Below are positions 16,838 to 24,824 of a stretch of 64,000 bases of DNA, piece after piece. Within the stretch, counting starts at the first letter, position 1. Every line of letters starts with the position of its first letter. A program made the position numbers and the translations under genes. Source of the stretch: Lewinellaceae bacterium (GTDB taxonomy: Bacteria > Bacteroidota > Bacteroidia > Chitinophagales > Saprospiraceae); NCBI GenBank assembly GCA_016712415.1, contig JADJRC010000050.1, positions 124,001 through 188,000 of the forward strand. Reading direction: 5' to 3'. Under the pieces are notes generated by a model, which saw nothing but the letters and a program-made list of their open reading frames with translations, ran no database searches and was not told where the DNA came from.

Positions 16838-18688
16838 ATGCGCCTGTTACCGATTATCTTATTCACCTTCCTGAGCGCCACTGTCTTTGCTCAAAACACC
16901 GATCCTGCATTTTCATCCCGGCAGTTGCGCTACCTGCTCAAGGAGAAGGTCCGCGTCAGGGATATCTCCGCAGCAATTGAAATGTTCAGACAACACCCCG
17001 CACTGATGGTACAGGACGCGGCCGCCATCGAAACATCAGGAGTCGCCGCCCGCTCGGCCGAGATACTGATCCATGGCGACAACAAAGCGGAATCCGAGGT
17101 TCACGCCGCCATTAACCCGACCGACACCAGCAACATCATCGCTGCTGCCATCCTGCAGGATGCCAACAGCGCAACCAGTCCGCTCAAGGTATCGGTGTAT
17201 TACACCAAGGACTTTGCCCAGACCTGGCTATCCAGCAACATCGTTTTCAGTCCAAATTCCGCCGACGGCTTTGTGGCGGGCGGCGGCGACCCGGTTCTTG
17301 CCTTCGACAAATCAGGTACAGCCTATATTTCATGGCTTGTGCTGAATGTTAATTTATTCGGCGCCCAGCCCGTGAAACTGGCACTCTACTACTCCGTTTC
17401 GACCAACAAAGGTCAAACATGGACTTCCCCGGTAGTGATTGATTTCGGCACGATCTCGCTCGATGTGCTTTCCGGCGGCAATGGCACCGGGTCGCTCGTC
17501 GACAAACAATGGATGGCGACCGACCGATCCGGCTCCATCTATGAAGGCAATCTGTATGTGTCTTACACCCGTTTTGACATCATTGATTCAAGCACTGTCA
17601 ATTCAAGTATCCTGGTTAAAACCAAACCCAAAAACAACAATAATTTCGGGGCTGCGGTGAAGGTCCACCAGGGCGCCTATGGCACCATACAATTTTCCAG
17701 TATTGATGTGGACGAACAGGGCAATCTGCACCTGCTGTTTTTCGCCGGGAACAGCGACGATGACCTGGCCTTGTATTACACCGGCTCCAGCGACGGCGGC
17801 GCCACGTTTCTGCCGGAAATAAAGATATCTGATGTACACTTTCCCGGTGTTGGCGAATCGGCGCTTAATCCCATTGAGGGTGTTGCGGCAGACCGCCTGT
17901 ACCCCCTGCCCCATTTGGCCACAGGTAAAAATCCCGGCGTCCTGTTCGCAACCTGGTGCTCCGACGGTATTTCCCAGCAGGAGACAGACGGGTACGACAT
18001 CTGGTTTTCAAAAAGTATCGACAACGGGCAGAACTGGCAGGCGCCAGTTCGGGTCAATCCGGGTAATGACCCCCAGACCGAGCAGTACTACCCGTCGCTT
18101 TATGTTTCGGATAACGGCACGATCAGTATTTCCTATTACGACCGCACCGACGACCCCAACGGTACGGATACCAAATATGTAGTGACCTATTCTTTCGACG
18201 GCGGCCAAACATTCGCTCCCCCGGTCGACGCATCGCTCATGTCCTCCGATTTCGCTGCAATCGGGTCATTAAATGGTGATTTTGGTATTGGTGAATATAC
18301 CCAGGTCGTGTGTACCGACCACCATGCCATTCCCATCTGGTCGGACGGACGCACCAACGACGGCAACATCGATATTTATGCCGCCATCCTGCCTATTGGG
18401 GATGCCGTGTCGTCGTCGGGAGAGGTGGGTTCTGTAACCGATGCCTTTTCTGTGGAACTGCCAAACCCCGCAAAAGAGAAAATCGGCCTTTCAGTACGCC
18501 TCAATAAGCCCTCCCGGATAGCCATTCAGGTGTTTGATGCCTCGGGCAAGTTGTTGTACACAGAAAAGATGCCCGGTCGCCAGGTAGCAGGCACTTATCG
18601 CAGAGACATTCCTGTAACACCGGGTGCATATTTCTGCCGGGTCGATACGGAATACGGATTCAAGGTAAAGAAAGTAGTCGTTCAATAG
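16838..18688 (+). CDS. Secreted BNR/sialidase-like repeat protein with T9SS type A sorting domain
   Basis: A signal peptide (MRLLPIILFTFLSATVFAQ) precedes a beta-propeller-like region (~80-510) with repeated Asp-box-like units such as STNKGQTWTSP, SSDGGATFLP, SIDNGQNWQAP and SFDGGQTFAPP. These S-x-D-x-G-x-T/N-W turns mark BNR repeats of sialidases and other propellers. No clear sialidase catalytic set was identified, so a glycosidase function is not claimed. The C-terminal ~80 residues (ELPNPAKEKIGLSVRL ... PGAYFCRVDTEYGFKVKKVVV) are a type A T9SS sorting domain, so it is exported and probably anchored to the surface. Confidence 0.9.
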   Translation: MRLLPIILFTFLSATVFAQNTDPAFSSRQLRYLLKEKVRVRDISAAIEMFRQHPALMVQDAAAIETSGVAARSAEILIHGDNKAESEVHAAINPTDTSNIIAAAILQDANSATSPLKVSVYYTKDFAQTWLSSNIVFSPNSADGFVAGGGDPVLAFDKSGTAYISWLVLNVNLFGAQPVKLALYYSVSTNKGQTWTSPVVIDFGTISLDVLSGGNGTGSLVDKQWMATDRSGSIYEGNLYVSYTRFDIIDSSTVNSSILVKTKPKNNNNFGAAVKVHQGAYGTIQFSSIDVDEQGNLHLLFFAGNSDDDLALYYTGSSDGGATFLPEIKISDVHFPGVGESALNPIEGVAADRLYPLPHLATGKNPGVLFATWCSDGISQQETDGYDIWFSKSIDNGQNWQAPVRVNPGNDPQTEQYYPSLYVSDNGTISISYYDRTDDPNGTDTKYVVTYSFDGGQTFAPPVDASLMSSDFAAIGSLNGDFGIGEYTQVVCTDHHAIPIWSDGRTNDGNIDIYAAILPIGDAVSSSGEVGSVTDAFSVELPNPAKEKIGLSVRLNKPSRIAIQVFDASGKLLYTEKMPGRQVAGTYRRDIPVTPGAYFCRVDTEYGFKVKKVVVQ

Positions 18689-18725
18689 AGATGCCGGGGC
18701 TTTGCGCCGGTTCTGTCACAAACTA

Positions 18726-18926
18726 AATATGAGTCATCCCGAATTTATTTCCCGCAGATACCCGCAGAAAAAAAACGCAGATTGCCGCAGATTTGGTAAT
18801 ATTCTGCGCATTTCTATCGGGGGCAGTACCGATAAAAGAACCCGCAACTTGCAACTTGGGCGAACTAATGGATTATCATGCCACAACAACGCTAATGCCT
18901 GCGCGAAATTCGGGATGACTCATATT
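18726..18926. repeat. 201-bp palindromic element, copy 2 of the shared-terminus family
   Basis: Ends 18726-18746 and 18906-18926 are perfect 21-bp inverted repeats. The outer 17 bp equal those of the element at 12176-12340. The interior is unrelated to that copy and includes CGCAGA-type reiterations (about 18752-18795). It fills the convergent gap between the BNR gene and rnz and ends 5 bp before the rnz stop codon. Confidence 0.8.
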
Positions 18927-18931
18927 GCGGC

Positions 18932-19837
18932 TCAAATCTCCACAACCTCGCCGTCTTCGGTCGCATAAGACTCCGGGAAAACGGCCCTAGCCTCCGCCAG
19001 GTGTTGTTCAGTATTGCTGTACCGTCCGGAAAAGTGCCCCAGCAGGAGGCGCTTTACGCCTGCCCGGCGAGCTATCTCTGCAGCCTGTTCCGCCGTCGAG
19101 TGAAAGGCAACCTCCGCTTCCGCCAGGTGTTCATTGGTGAAAGTTGCTTCGTGGTAGAGCACGTCCACGCCACGCACCGTTTCGGCAACCAGTTCGGAAG
19201 GCGCCGTATCGCTGCAAAAAGCGAAGGAGCGCGGCGCGGCGGGGTCTTCCGTCATTTCGGCATTTGGAACGGTACTGCCATCGGGCAGCAGCAGGTCGTC
19301 GCCCGCTTTTATCCCTGGGATGAGCGCGTATGGAATGGCATATTGTTCTATTTTTTCCGGGCGAATATGGCGTTGTTTGGGTTTTTCACGGAACAGCCAG
19401 CCACTTGTCTCGATCCGGTGATCCAGGGGAATCGTCCACACCTCCATTTTGCTGTTTTCAAATACCAGAGTTGATACTGAGGCATCGACCTCGTGGAATA
19501 CCAGGTCGTAAGGAAACACCACACGACAAATTCTGGCGGTCGTTTCAACCAGTTCCTGCAGTCCCGGCGGTGCAAACAAGTGTATCGATTCCGTTCTTTT
19601 TTTCAGGCACCAACTGGTCAGCAGGCCGATGAGTCCGTAGACATGATCGCCGTGAAGGTGGCTGATAAAAATGTGGTTGCACCGATCAATCTTGATCCGA
19701 TGGTGGTACAATTGCATCTGGGCGCCTTCGCCGCAATCGATCAGAAACAGGTGGTTGTCGATTTGCAGCACCTGGGCGGTGTAGTGGCGGCCGTGGAAGG
19801 GGCCGCCGGCGGAGGTGCCGAGAATGGTCAGTTGCAT
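18932..19837 (-). CDS. rnz: Ribonuclease Z
   Basis: This metallo-beta-lactamase-fold endonuclease matures tRNA 3' ends. It has the N-terminal TILGTSAGGPFHGRH loop typical of RNase Z, FLIDCGEGAQMQL, the metal motif HLHGDH near 60-65, then CSDTAPSE, YHEATFTNEH and LLLGHFSGRY. At 301 residues it is the short bacterial form. It starts 14 nt after dnaG on the same strand, so the two are probably one transcript from the dnaG promoter. Confidence 0.95.
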   Translation of the reverse strand: MQLTILGTSAGGPFHGRHYTAQVLQIDNHLFLIDCGEGAQMQLYHHRIKIDRCNHIFISHLHGDHVYGLIGLLTSWCLKKRTESIHLFAPPGLQELVETTARICRVVFPYDLVFHEVDASVSTLVFENSKMEVWTIPLDHRIETSGWLFREKPKQRHIRPEKIEQYAIPYALIPGIKAGDDLLLPDGSTVPNAEMTEDPAAPRSFAFCSDTAPSELVAETVRGVDVLYHEATFTNEHLAEAEVAFHSTAEQAAEIARRAGVKRLLLGHFSGRYSNTEQHLAEARAVFPESYATEDGEVVEI

Positions 19838-19851
19838 GGGTATGTGCCGTT

Positions 19852-21828
19852 TTATTTCACCAGCACTACTGTGCCTGCTCGTTTCGCGATCTCGTTCCGC
19901 GTTTCGTTGAGTTTCTGCTGGATCTTCATGAACCGCATCATGGCGTCGTCGTCGCCCGATTCGGCGGATGTTTTTATGCGCAGGAGATTTAACTCACACA
20001 TTTTCTGAATTTTGCGAAGTTTGAACCGGTCGAGCGCCTGTTTCATATCTATGTCAAAATTCAACTCGGGCATTTTCTGGTTTTGCAGGGGATAGTTCCA
20101 GCGTTCTTCCCAGTTTGGCGACAGTTCCCAGGGCGCCGAGAGCAAATCGATGGCCAAGTCTCTGATCGCCTGCGTGTCGTGCTGCATAAAAAAATGCTGG
20201 TCCACTACTTTCCCTTCCACGAGCAGGGTATGGCATTCCGAAGCGATTTTGCCATAGACGGGGTTGTCAAAATTGCCCAGCGATTCTTCAATATCGGCAA
20301 GTATATACTCCGCGACGCTGACCTGTTCCTCCTTCAGCATACGGTCGCCAAACTGAACCAGCATTCGAACGATATCGCGCTCCTGAAACTCATCGCCTCG
20401 GAGCATGGGTTTCTCCTGGGCGCGGGCCGTGAACTCCGGTTCTGCAACCGGGAAATTGGGGTCGGGCGCCATTTCAGGTGAGTCGCTGGCGGCTTCGGGG
20501 CGACGGGCGGCCTTCTCCTGCTGTTTGCGTATGGTGCCGGTAATAAGTTTGTTGGTCTCGCTGTGCAGGGTTTGTTCCTCCACATCCAGCAGCGCCGAGC
20601 ACTCCTTCAGGTAAACGCTGCGTTTGATGGGGTCGGGTATTTTTGCAATACTGCCGATGATGTCTTTGACCAGCGCTGCCCTTTTCATCGGGTCGCCCTG
20701 TGCGTCGTTCAACAAAAGTTGGGTCTTGAACAGGATAAAATCCCGGGAGTTTGCTTCTGTGAATGCGGTAAAACCCTCCCCGCCAAACTCCTGCACATAC
20801 GAGTCGGGATCATGGCCGTCGGGCAACAGGCATATTTTGACATTCATATCCTGCTCCAGGGCGAGATCGAGGCCGCGCAAGGCTGCCTTTACCCCTGCCG
20901 GGTCGCCGTCGTACACAATTTTCAGGTTGCCCGTGTTCCGCTTGATCAGTTGTAATTGACCTTCTGTCAGGGAGGTGCCACTGGAGGCAACCACATTTTC
21001 AATACCGGCCTGATGCAGGGAAATAACGTCCATGTAGCCTTCCACCAGCAGACATTCATCGCGTTGCCGGATGGCCTTTTTGGCCTGAAAAGCGCCGTAA
21101 AGGGTTTTGTTTTTGACGTAAATCTCCGTCTCTGGACTATTGATGTATTTGGGAATCGTTTTGTCGGACGACATGGTGCGCCCGGCAAATGCGGCGATTT
21201 TACCCGAAAGGTTATGGATTGCGAACATAACCCGCCCCCGGAAGAAATCGCGGCCACCGTCCTGGCTGCACAGGCCTACTTTTTTTAGCAGATCGGTATT
21301 GTGTCCGGTGGCTTTGGCGCGTCGCAACAGCAGGTCGCGCTGTTCGGGGGCATAACCCAGGCCGAAGGTGCGGATGGTTTCTTCCCGCAACCCGCGCTGT
21401 TTGAAATAGGCCAGCGCCACTGACTTGCCTTCATCGGTATTGAACAATTGCTCCTGGAAATGTTGCAGTCCGAAGTCGTTGACGATATACAGCGATTCGG
21501 CGAGTTGCTGTTCGGCGAGTTGTTCCGGCGAACGCTCAATTTCCTCAATCTCTATGTTGTATTTGCGCGCCAGCCAGTGCAGCGCTTCTGCGTACCCCAG
21601 GTTTTCGTGTTCGCGCAGGAAGGTGACGGCATCACCGCCTTTACCGCACCCGAAGCATTTGAAAATGTTTCGGGTCGGATTAACGTTAAACGACGGCGTC
21701 TTTTCATTGTGGAAGGGGCACAGGCCGATCAGGTTCACCCCGCGCCTGCGCAGGGAGACAAACTCTTCCACCACATCTTCAATACGAACGGCGTCAAGTA
21801 TTTCCTGAACCTGTTTGTTCGGAATCAT
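19852..21828 (-). CDS. dnaG: DNA primase DnaG
   Basis: DnaG makes RNA primers for replication. The CHC2 zinc finger uses C37, H40, C58 and C61 (CPFHNEKTPSFNV ... FKCFGCG). The TOPRIM core follows with LVEGYMDVISLHQAG near 265 and YDGDPAGVKAA near 310. The C-terminal helicase-binding region is helical. At 658 residues it is normal for the phylum. It starts at ATG 21828 only 4 nt below a good -7 promoter element, suggesting a leaderless message. It is followed by rnz. Confidence 0.97.
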   Translation of the reverse strand: MIPNKQVQEILDAVRIEDVVEEFVSLRRRGVNLIGLCPFHNEKTPSFNVNPTRNIFKCFGCGKGGDAVTFLREHENLGYAEALHWLARKYNIEIEEIERSPEQLAEQQLAESLYIVNDFGLQHFQEQLFNTDEGKSVALAYFKQRGLREETIRTFGLGYAPEQRDLLLRRAKATGHNTDLLKKVGLCSQDGGRDFFRGRVMFAIHNLSGKIAAFAGRTMSSDKTIPKYINSPETEIYVKNKTLYGAFQAKKAIRQRDECLLVEGYMDVISLHQAGIENVVASSGTSLTEGQLQLIKRNTGNLKIVYDGDPAGVKAALRGLDLALEQDMNVKICLLPDGHDPDSYVQEFGGEGFTAFTEANSRDFILFKTQLLLNDAQGDPMKRAALVKDIIGSIAKIPDPIKRSVYLKECSALLDVEEQTLHSETNKLITGTIRKQQEKAARRPEAASDSPEMAPDPNFPVAEPEFTARAQEKPMLRGDEFQERDIVRMLVQFGDRMLKEEQVSVAEYILADIEESLGNFDNPVYGKIASECHTLLVEGKVVDQHFFMQHDTQAIRDLAIDLLSAPWELSPNWEERWNYPLQNQKMPELNFDIDMKQALDRFKLRKIQKMCELNLLRIKTSAESGDDDAMMRFMKIQQKLNETRNEIAKRAGTVVLVK

Positions 21829-21832
21829 GGTT

Positions 21833-21863
21833 CAAAAATAGCACGGTATCTTCGGTCAAGCAA
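21833..21863 (-). promoter_or_regulatory. dnaG promoter with -33 and -7 elements
   Basis: On the minus strand TTG (21863-21861) is followed after 20 bp by TATTTTTG (21840-21833), the Bacteroidota sigma-ABfr pattern. The element ends 4 nt before the dnaG ATG, so transcription would begin at or next to the start codon. Confidence 0.7.
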
Positions 21864-22028
21864 CCTTTTGGCCCAGACTCGAAATTTTTCCCGCAGAGAT
21901 GTCCGTAAAAAGTCCAAAGTTTGGCACAGGGCGGTCTACCCTGCCCCAAACTGCATGAAATACTTTCCCGTGCAGACGCTGCGCGTCAGACGGGTGCCTG
22001 ACCTTTCCCCGGAAACGCACAGAACCCA

Positions 22029-22796
22029 TTAACCCTCAAAGTGAAGCGAAATGGTAAAGGTGCGGCTGAGCACTTTTTCCAGGACGTTACTTTGCTCCAG
22101 TTTGTCGTTGTAAATCAACACGTTGTTGAGCCCCTGAGAAATCTTGAACTCGGGAGAAAAGATAAAGTAGGGGAAAAAGAACTGAATACCGGCGCCGTAT
22201 TCCACCTGGAAATCGGTGGGTGCGATTTTGACGATTCCCGCCGCCTGGCGCGTGCGCGAATCGCTGGCAACGTCGAAGGAATACTTGACGCCGGCAATCA
22301 CAAACAGGCGAAAATCGTGGTAGGTCGCCGACTTATACCGCACATGAAACGGCATTTCGACGAGCACCGACTCGATCGGGCGCTGAATAATGCGGCCATT
22401 GTCTGCCCCCGGCGCTGTATATCGGATGTTGCGTTCTACAAACGACAGCGTGGGCAAAAAACGCAGGTCAAAAAACTCGCCGATCCGAAGGTTTGAAACG
22501 ATACCGAGGTTAAAGCCGGGGCCGGTCACGGATTCCGCGCGCGAAAAGGAGTCGTTCTGGATAAAATCTTTGGAGTGGTATATCCGGAAATCGCTTTGGT
22601 TGTAGCCCAGCGTGATACCGAAATAGTAATTTATACTTTGAAAATCGCGGTAATTCAGGTTTTTGCCCTGGTTGAACTGGGCTGTTGAGGCCGGCAGTTG
22701 CAGCATAAAAGCGAGGCAAACCGGCAACACAAAACGCGCAGCGCCGTGCAGCAATGTCAATGACCGTGTTATTTCGTTGCGGAGTAAATAGAGCAT
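22029..22796 (-). CDS. porT: PorT-like outer-membrane beta-barrel protein (T9SS-associated)
   Basis: PorT is an outer-membrane barrel needed for type IX secretion. The protein has an N-terminal hydrophobic segment ending VCLAFMLQLPASTAQ. The family block NLNYRDFQSINYYFGITLGYNQSDF follows, then alternating beta strands ending TISLHFEG. It lies directly after ubiE, the usual partner of porT in this phylum, with the ATG at 22796 inside the ubiE end (28-nt overlap). A longer start at 22820 is possible. The seven T9SS cargo proteins in the window fit this assignment. Confidence 0.85.
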   Translation of the reverse strand: MLYLLRNEITRSLTLLHGAARFVLPVCLAFMLQLPASTAQFNQGKNLNYRDFQSINYYFGITLGYNQSDFRIYHSKDFIQNDSFSRAESVTGPGFNLGIVSNLRIGEFFDLRFLPTLSFVERNIRYTAPGADNGRIIQRPIESVLVEMPFHVRYKSATYHDFRLFVIAGVKYSFDVASDSRTRQAAGIVKIAPTDFQVEYGAGIQFFFPYFIFSPEFKISQGLNNVLIYNDKLEQSNVLEKVLSRTFTISLHFEG

Positions 22797-23503
22797 ATTC
22801 CAAGCGTTAAACGTTCGCATGTCGGGTTTTGGTAACCGATGTTTGTTAAGATGTTCATGAAATCCTGTCCTTCGGGGAAGGCCTGCACACTTTCGAATAG
22901 ATAGGCGTAGGCGCGCATGTCACGGCTGGTTAAACGACCGATGAGGGGCAAAACGTATTTGAAGTAGGCGTTGTACAGCTGTTTAAAGGGAAAAATATTT
23001 GGTTTGGAGAACTCCAGTATGACCACCCTGCCACCGGGTTTCAATACCCGAAACATTTCGGCGAGGCCCTTTTCGAGGTTTTCAAAATTGCGCACACCGA
23101 ACGCGACGGTAACCGCGTCGAATTGATCCTTGTCAAAACGCAGTTGTTCGCTGTCGCCGGTTTCGAGGGTAATCACCTGTTCCAGGCCCGATTTTTTGAT
23201 CTTTACACGCCCCAAATCGAGCATCAGGTTGGCAATATCAATACCGATTACCCTGTCGGGCTTCAGCATACGCGCAGCCATGATCGCGACATCGGCCGTA
23301 CCAGTAGCGACATCGAGTATTTGTTTCGGCTGATCTTTTTGGAGATAGGCAATGGCCTTTTTTCTCCACCACACATCGACACCCAGCGACAGCAGTCGAT
23401 TCAGAAAATCGTAGCGGGGTGCGATCTTGTCGAACATGCGTTCCACTTCCGCTTTTTTCCCGGCTTCCGTGCCATAAGGCGTCACGACTGGTTTATCTTC
23501 CAT
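22769..23503 (-). CDS. ubiE: Demethylmenaquinone methyltransferase UbiE/MenG
   Basis: This SAM-dependent C-methyltransferase carries out the last step of menaquinone synthesis. The start is ATG 23503 (MEDKPVVTPYGTEAG), since six codons above it look non-conserved. Signatures are MFDKIAPRYDFLNRLLSLGVD, the SAM loop LDVATGTADVAIMA, and VTVAFGVRNFENLEKGLAEM followed by RVLKPGGRVVILEFSKP, the two UbiE PROSITE-type blocks. The length of 244 residues is normal. It overlaps porT, which is translated from the same message. Confidence 0.95.
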   Translation of the reverse strand: MEDKPVVTPYGTEAGKKAEVERMFDKIAPRYDFLNRLLSLGVDVWWRKKAIAYLQKDQPKQILDVATGTADVAIMAARMLKPDRVIGIDIANLMLDLGRVKIKKSGLEQVITLETGDSEQLRFDKDQFDAVTVAFGVRNFENLEKGLAEMFRVLKPGGRVVILEFSKPNIFPFKQLYNAYFKYVLPLIGRLTSRDMRAYAYLFESVQAFPEGQDFMNILTNIGYQNPTCERLTLGICSIYSATK

Positions 23504-23579
23504 ATGTTTCGTTTGATGCAAAAACGGGGCATGGGGTTGGATGCGTGTAGTTGCAGGGATAAGCTTCGGGGCGACGGTT

Positions 23580-24710
23580 TCAAATCTGAATGTTTTCCAC
23601 TATTTCGAGGCCATAGCCAATAAAGCCGGTTCGAGGACGCGGATTATTGGTCAGCAGCCGAATCTTGCTGATATTGAGTTCGCGAAGAATCTGGGCGCCA
23701 ACCCCGAAATCCTTTTTACCCATACTGGTATGCAGGTCGAATTTTTCAGGCTCGCCATCGTCCATCAGTTGTTTATATATTTTCAGCCGGGAAAGCAGGT
23801 TGGCCTTATCTGCCTGGCGGAGGTAGACGAAAGCGCCGGAGCCCGTATCGGATATTTTTTTCAGCGCCAGTTGAATCTGGGTACCGTAATCGGAGAGCAA
23901 ACTTCCAAGTATCCCTCCCGTTTCAGACCAGGAATGGACCCTGACCAGGACGGGATCATCTTCCTTCCAGTCGCCTTTTTTGAGCACGAGGTGGGTGTCG
24001 CCGCTGGAAATATCGGTAAAGACCACGGCGTCGAACTCCCCGTAAACCGTCTGCATCCTGGTCTCCATCTCGCGTTTGATCAATCGCTCGGTACGCATCC
24101 GGTAGGCCACCAGGTCGTCGATTGAGATAATTTTGAGGTCGAACTTGCGCGCGACCTCCATCAATTGCGGAAGCCGGGCCATCGTGCCGTCTTCATTGAG
24201 GATTTCGACGAGTACCCCGGCAGGGTACAAACCCGCCATGTGCGCGAGATCGACGGCCGCTTCGGTGTGGCCCGTCCTGCGCAGCACGCCGCCGGCTTTG
24301 GCACGCAGTGGAAAAATATGGCCGGGTCGGGCGAAATCGCTGGCTTTGGCCGAAGGGCTGGTAAGCCAGCGCACCCCGGTGGCGCGGTCGTAGGCGCTTA
24401 TTCCGGTGCTGCAGCCATGCCCGATCAGGTCGATGGATACCGTGAACGCCGTTTCGTGCAGGGCGGTATTGGTACCTACCATGAGGTCGAGCCCCAATTC
24501 GTCTGCGCGTTTTTCCTCTATTGGCGTACAGATCAATCCACGGCCATGCATGGCCATAAAATTGATTACCTCCGGCGTGACGGTTTCGGCGGCGCAAATA
24601 AAATCGCCTTCGTTTTCCCGGTCTTCATCGTCTACTACAATGATAACCTTACCTGCACGGATATCGGCGATGGCTTCTTCTATACTATTGAGTTGAATTT
24701 GGCTGGACAT
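23580..24710 (-). CDS. ribB: 3,4-dihydroxy-2-butanone-4-phosphate synthase with degenerate GTP cyclohydrolase II domain (RibBX type)
   Basis: Residues 1-205 are an intact RibB (DDEDRENEGDFICAAE at 27-42, GHGCSTGISAYDRA near 98, GHTEAAVDLAHMAGL near 147), making the four-carbon riboflavin precursor from ribulose 5-phosphate. Residues 206-376 have the RibA fold but have lost its active site. The zinc ligands are replaced (HSECLTGD is HSWSETGG here, with S262; LRCDCG is LLSDYG, with S273 and Y275). The GRGIG loop reads DKANL with K303 in place of arginine. The second domain should therefore lack cyclohydrolase activity, and a separate RibA is expected elsewhere in the genome. Degenerate fusions of this kind are known as RibBX. 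Confidence 0.9.
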   Translation of the reverse strand: MSSQIQLNSIEEAIADIRAGKVIIVVDDEDRENEGDFICAAETVTPEVINFMAMHGRGLICTPIEEKRADELGLDLMVGTNTALHETAFTVSIDLIGHGCSTGISAYDRATGVRWLTSPSAKASDFARPGHIFPLRAKAGGVLRRTGHTEAAVDLAHMAGLYPAGVLVEILNEDGTMARLPQLMEVARKFDLKIISIDDLVAYRMRTERLIKREMETRMQTVYGEFDAVVFTDISSGDTHLVLKKGDWKEDDPVLVRVHSWSETGGILGSLLSDYGTQIQLALKKISDTGSGAFVYLRQADKANLLSRLKIYKQLMDDGEPEKFDLHTSMGKKDFGVGAQILRELNISKIRLLTNNPRPRTGFIGYGLEIVENIQI

Positions 24711-24824
24711 ATCGGCAAAACAAAAGCGCTGCAGGAAGGTTATATCCGGCAGCGCGGCAAAGATAATTTCGAGTAACGGCTAAATGTCCCTTTATCGGGA
24801 GAATTTGATTTGGTTGCTTTGCAT

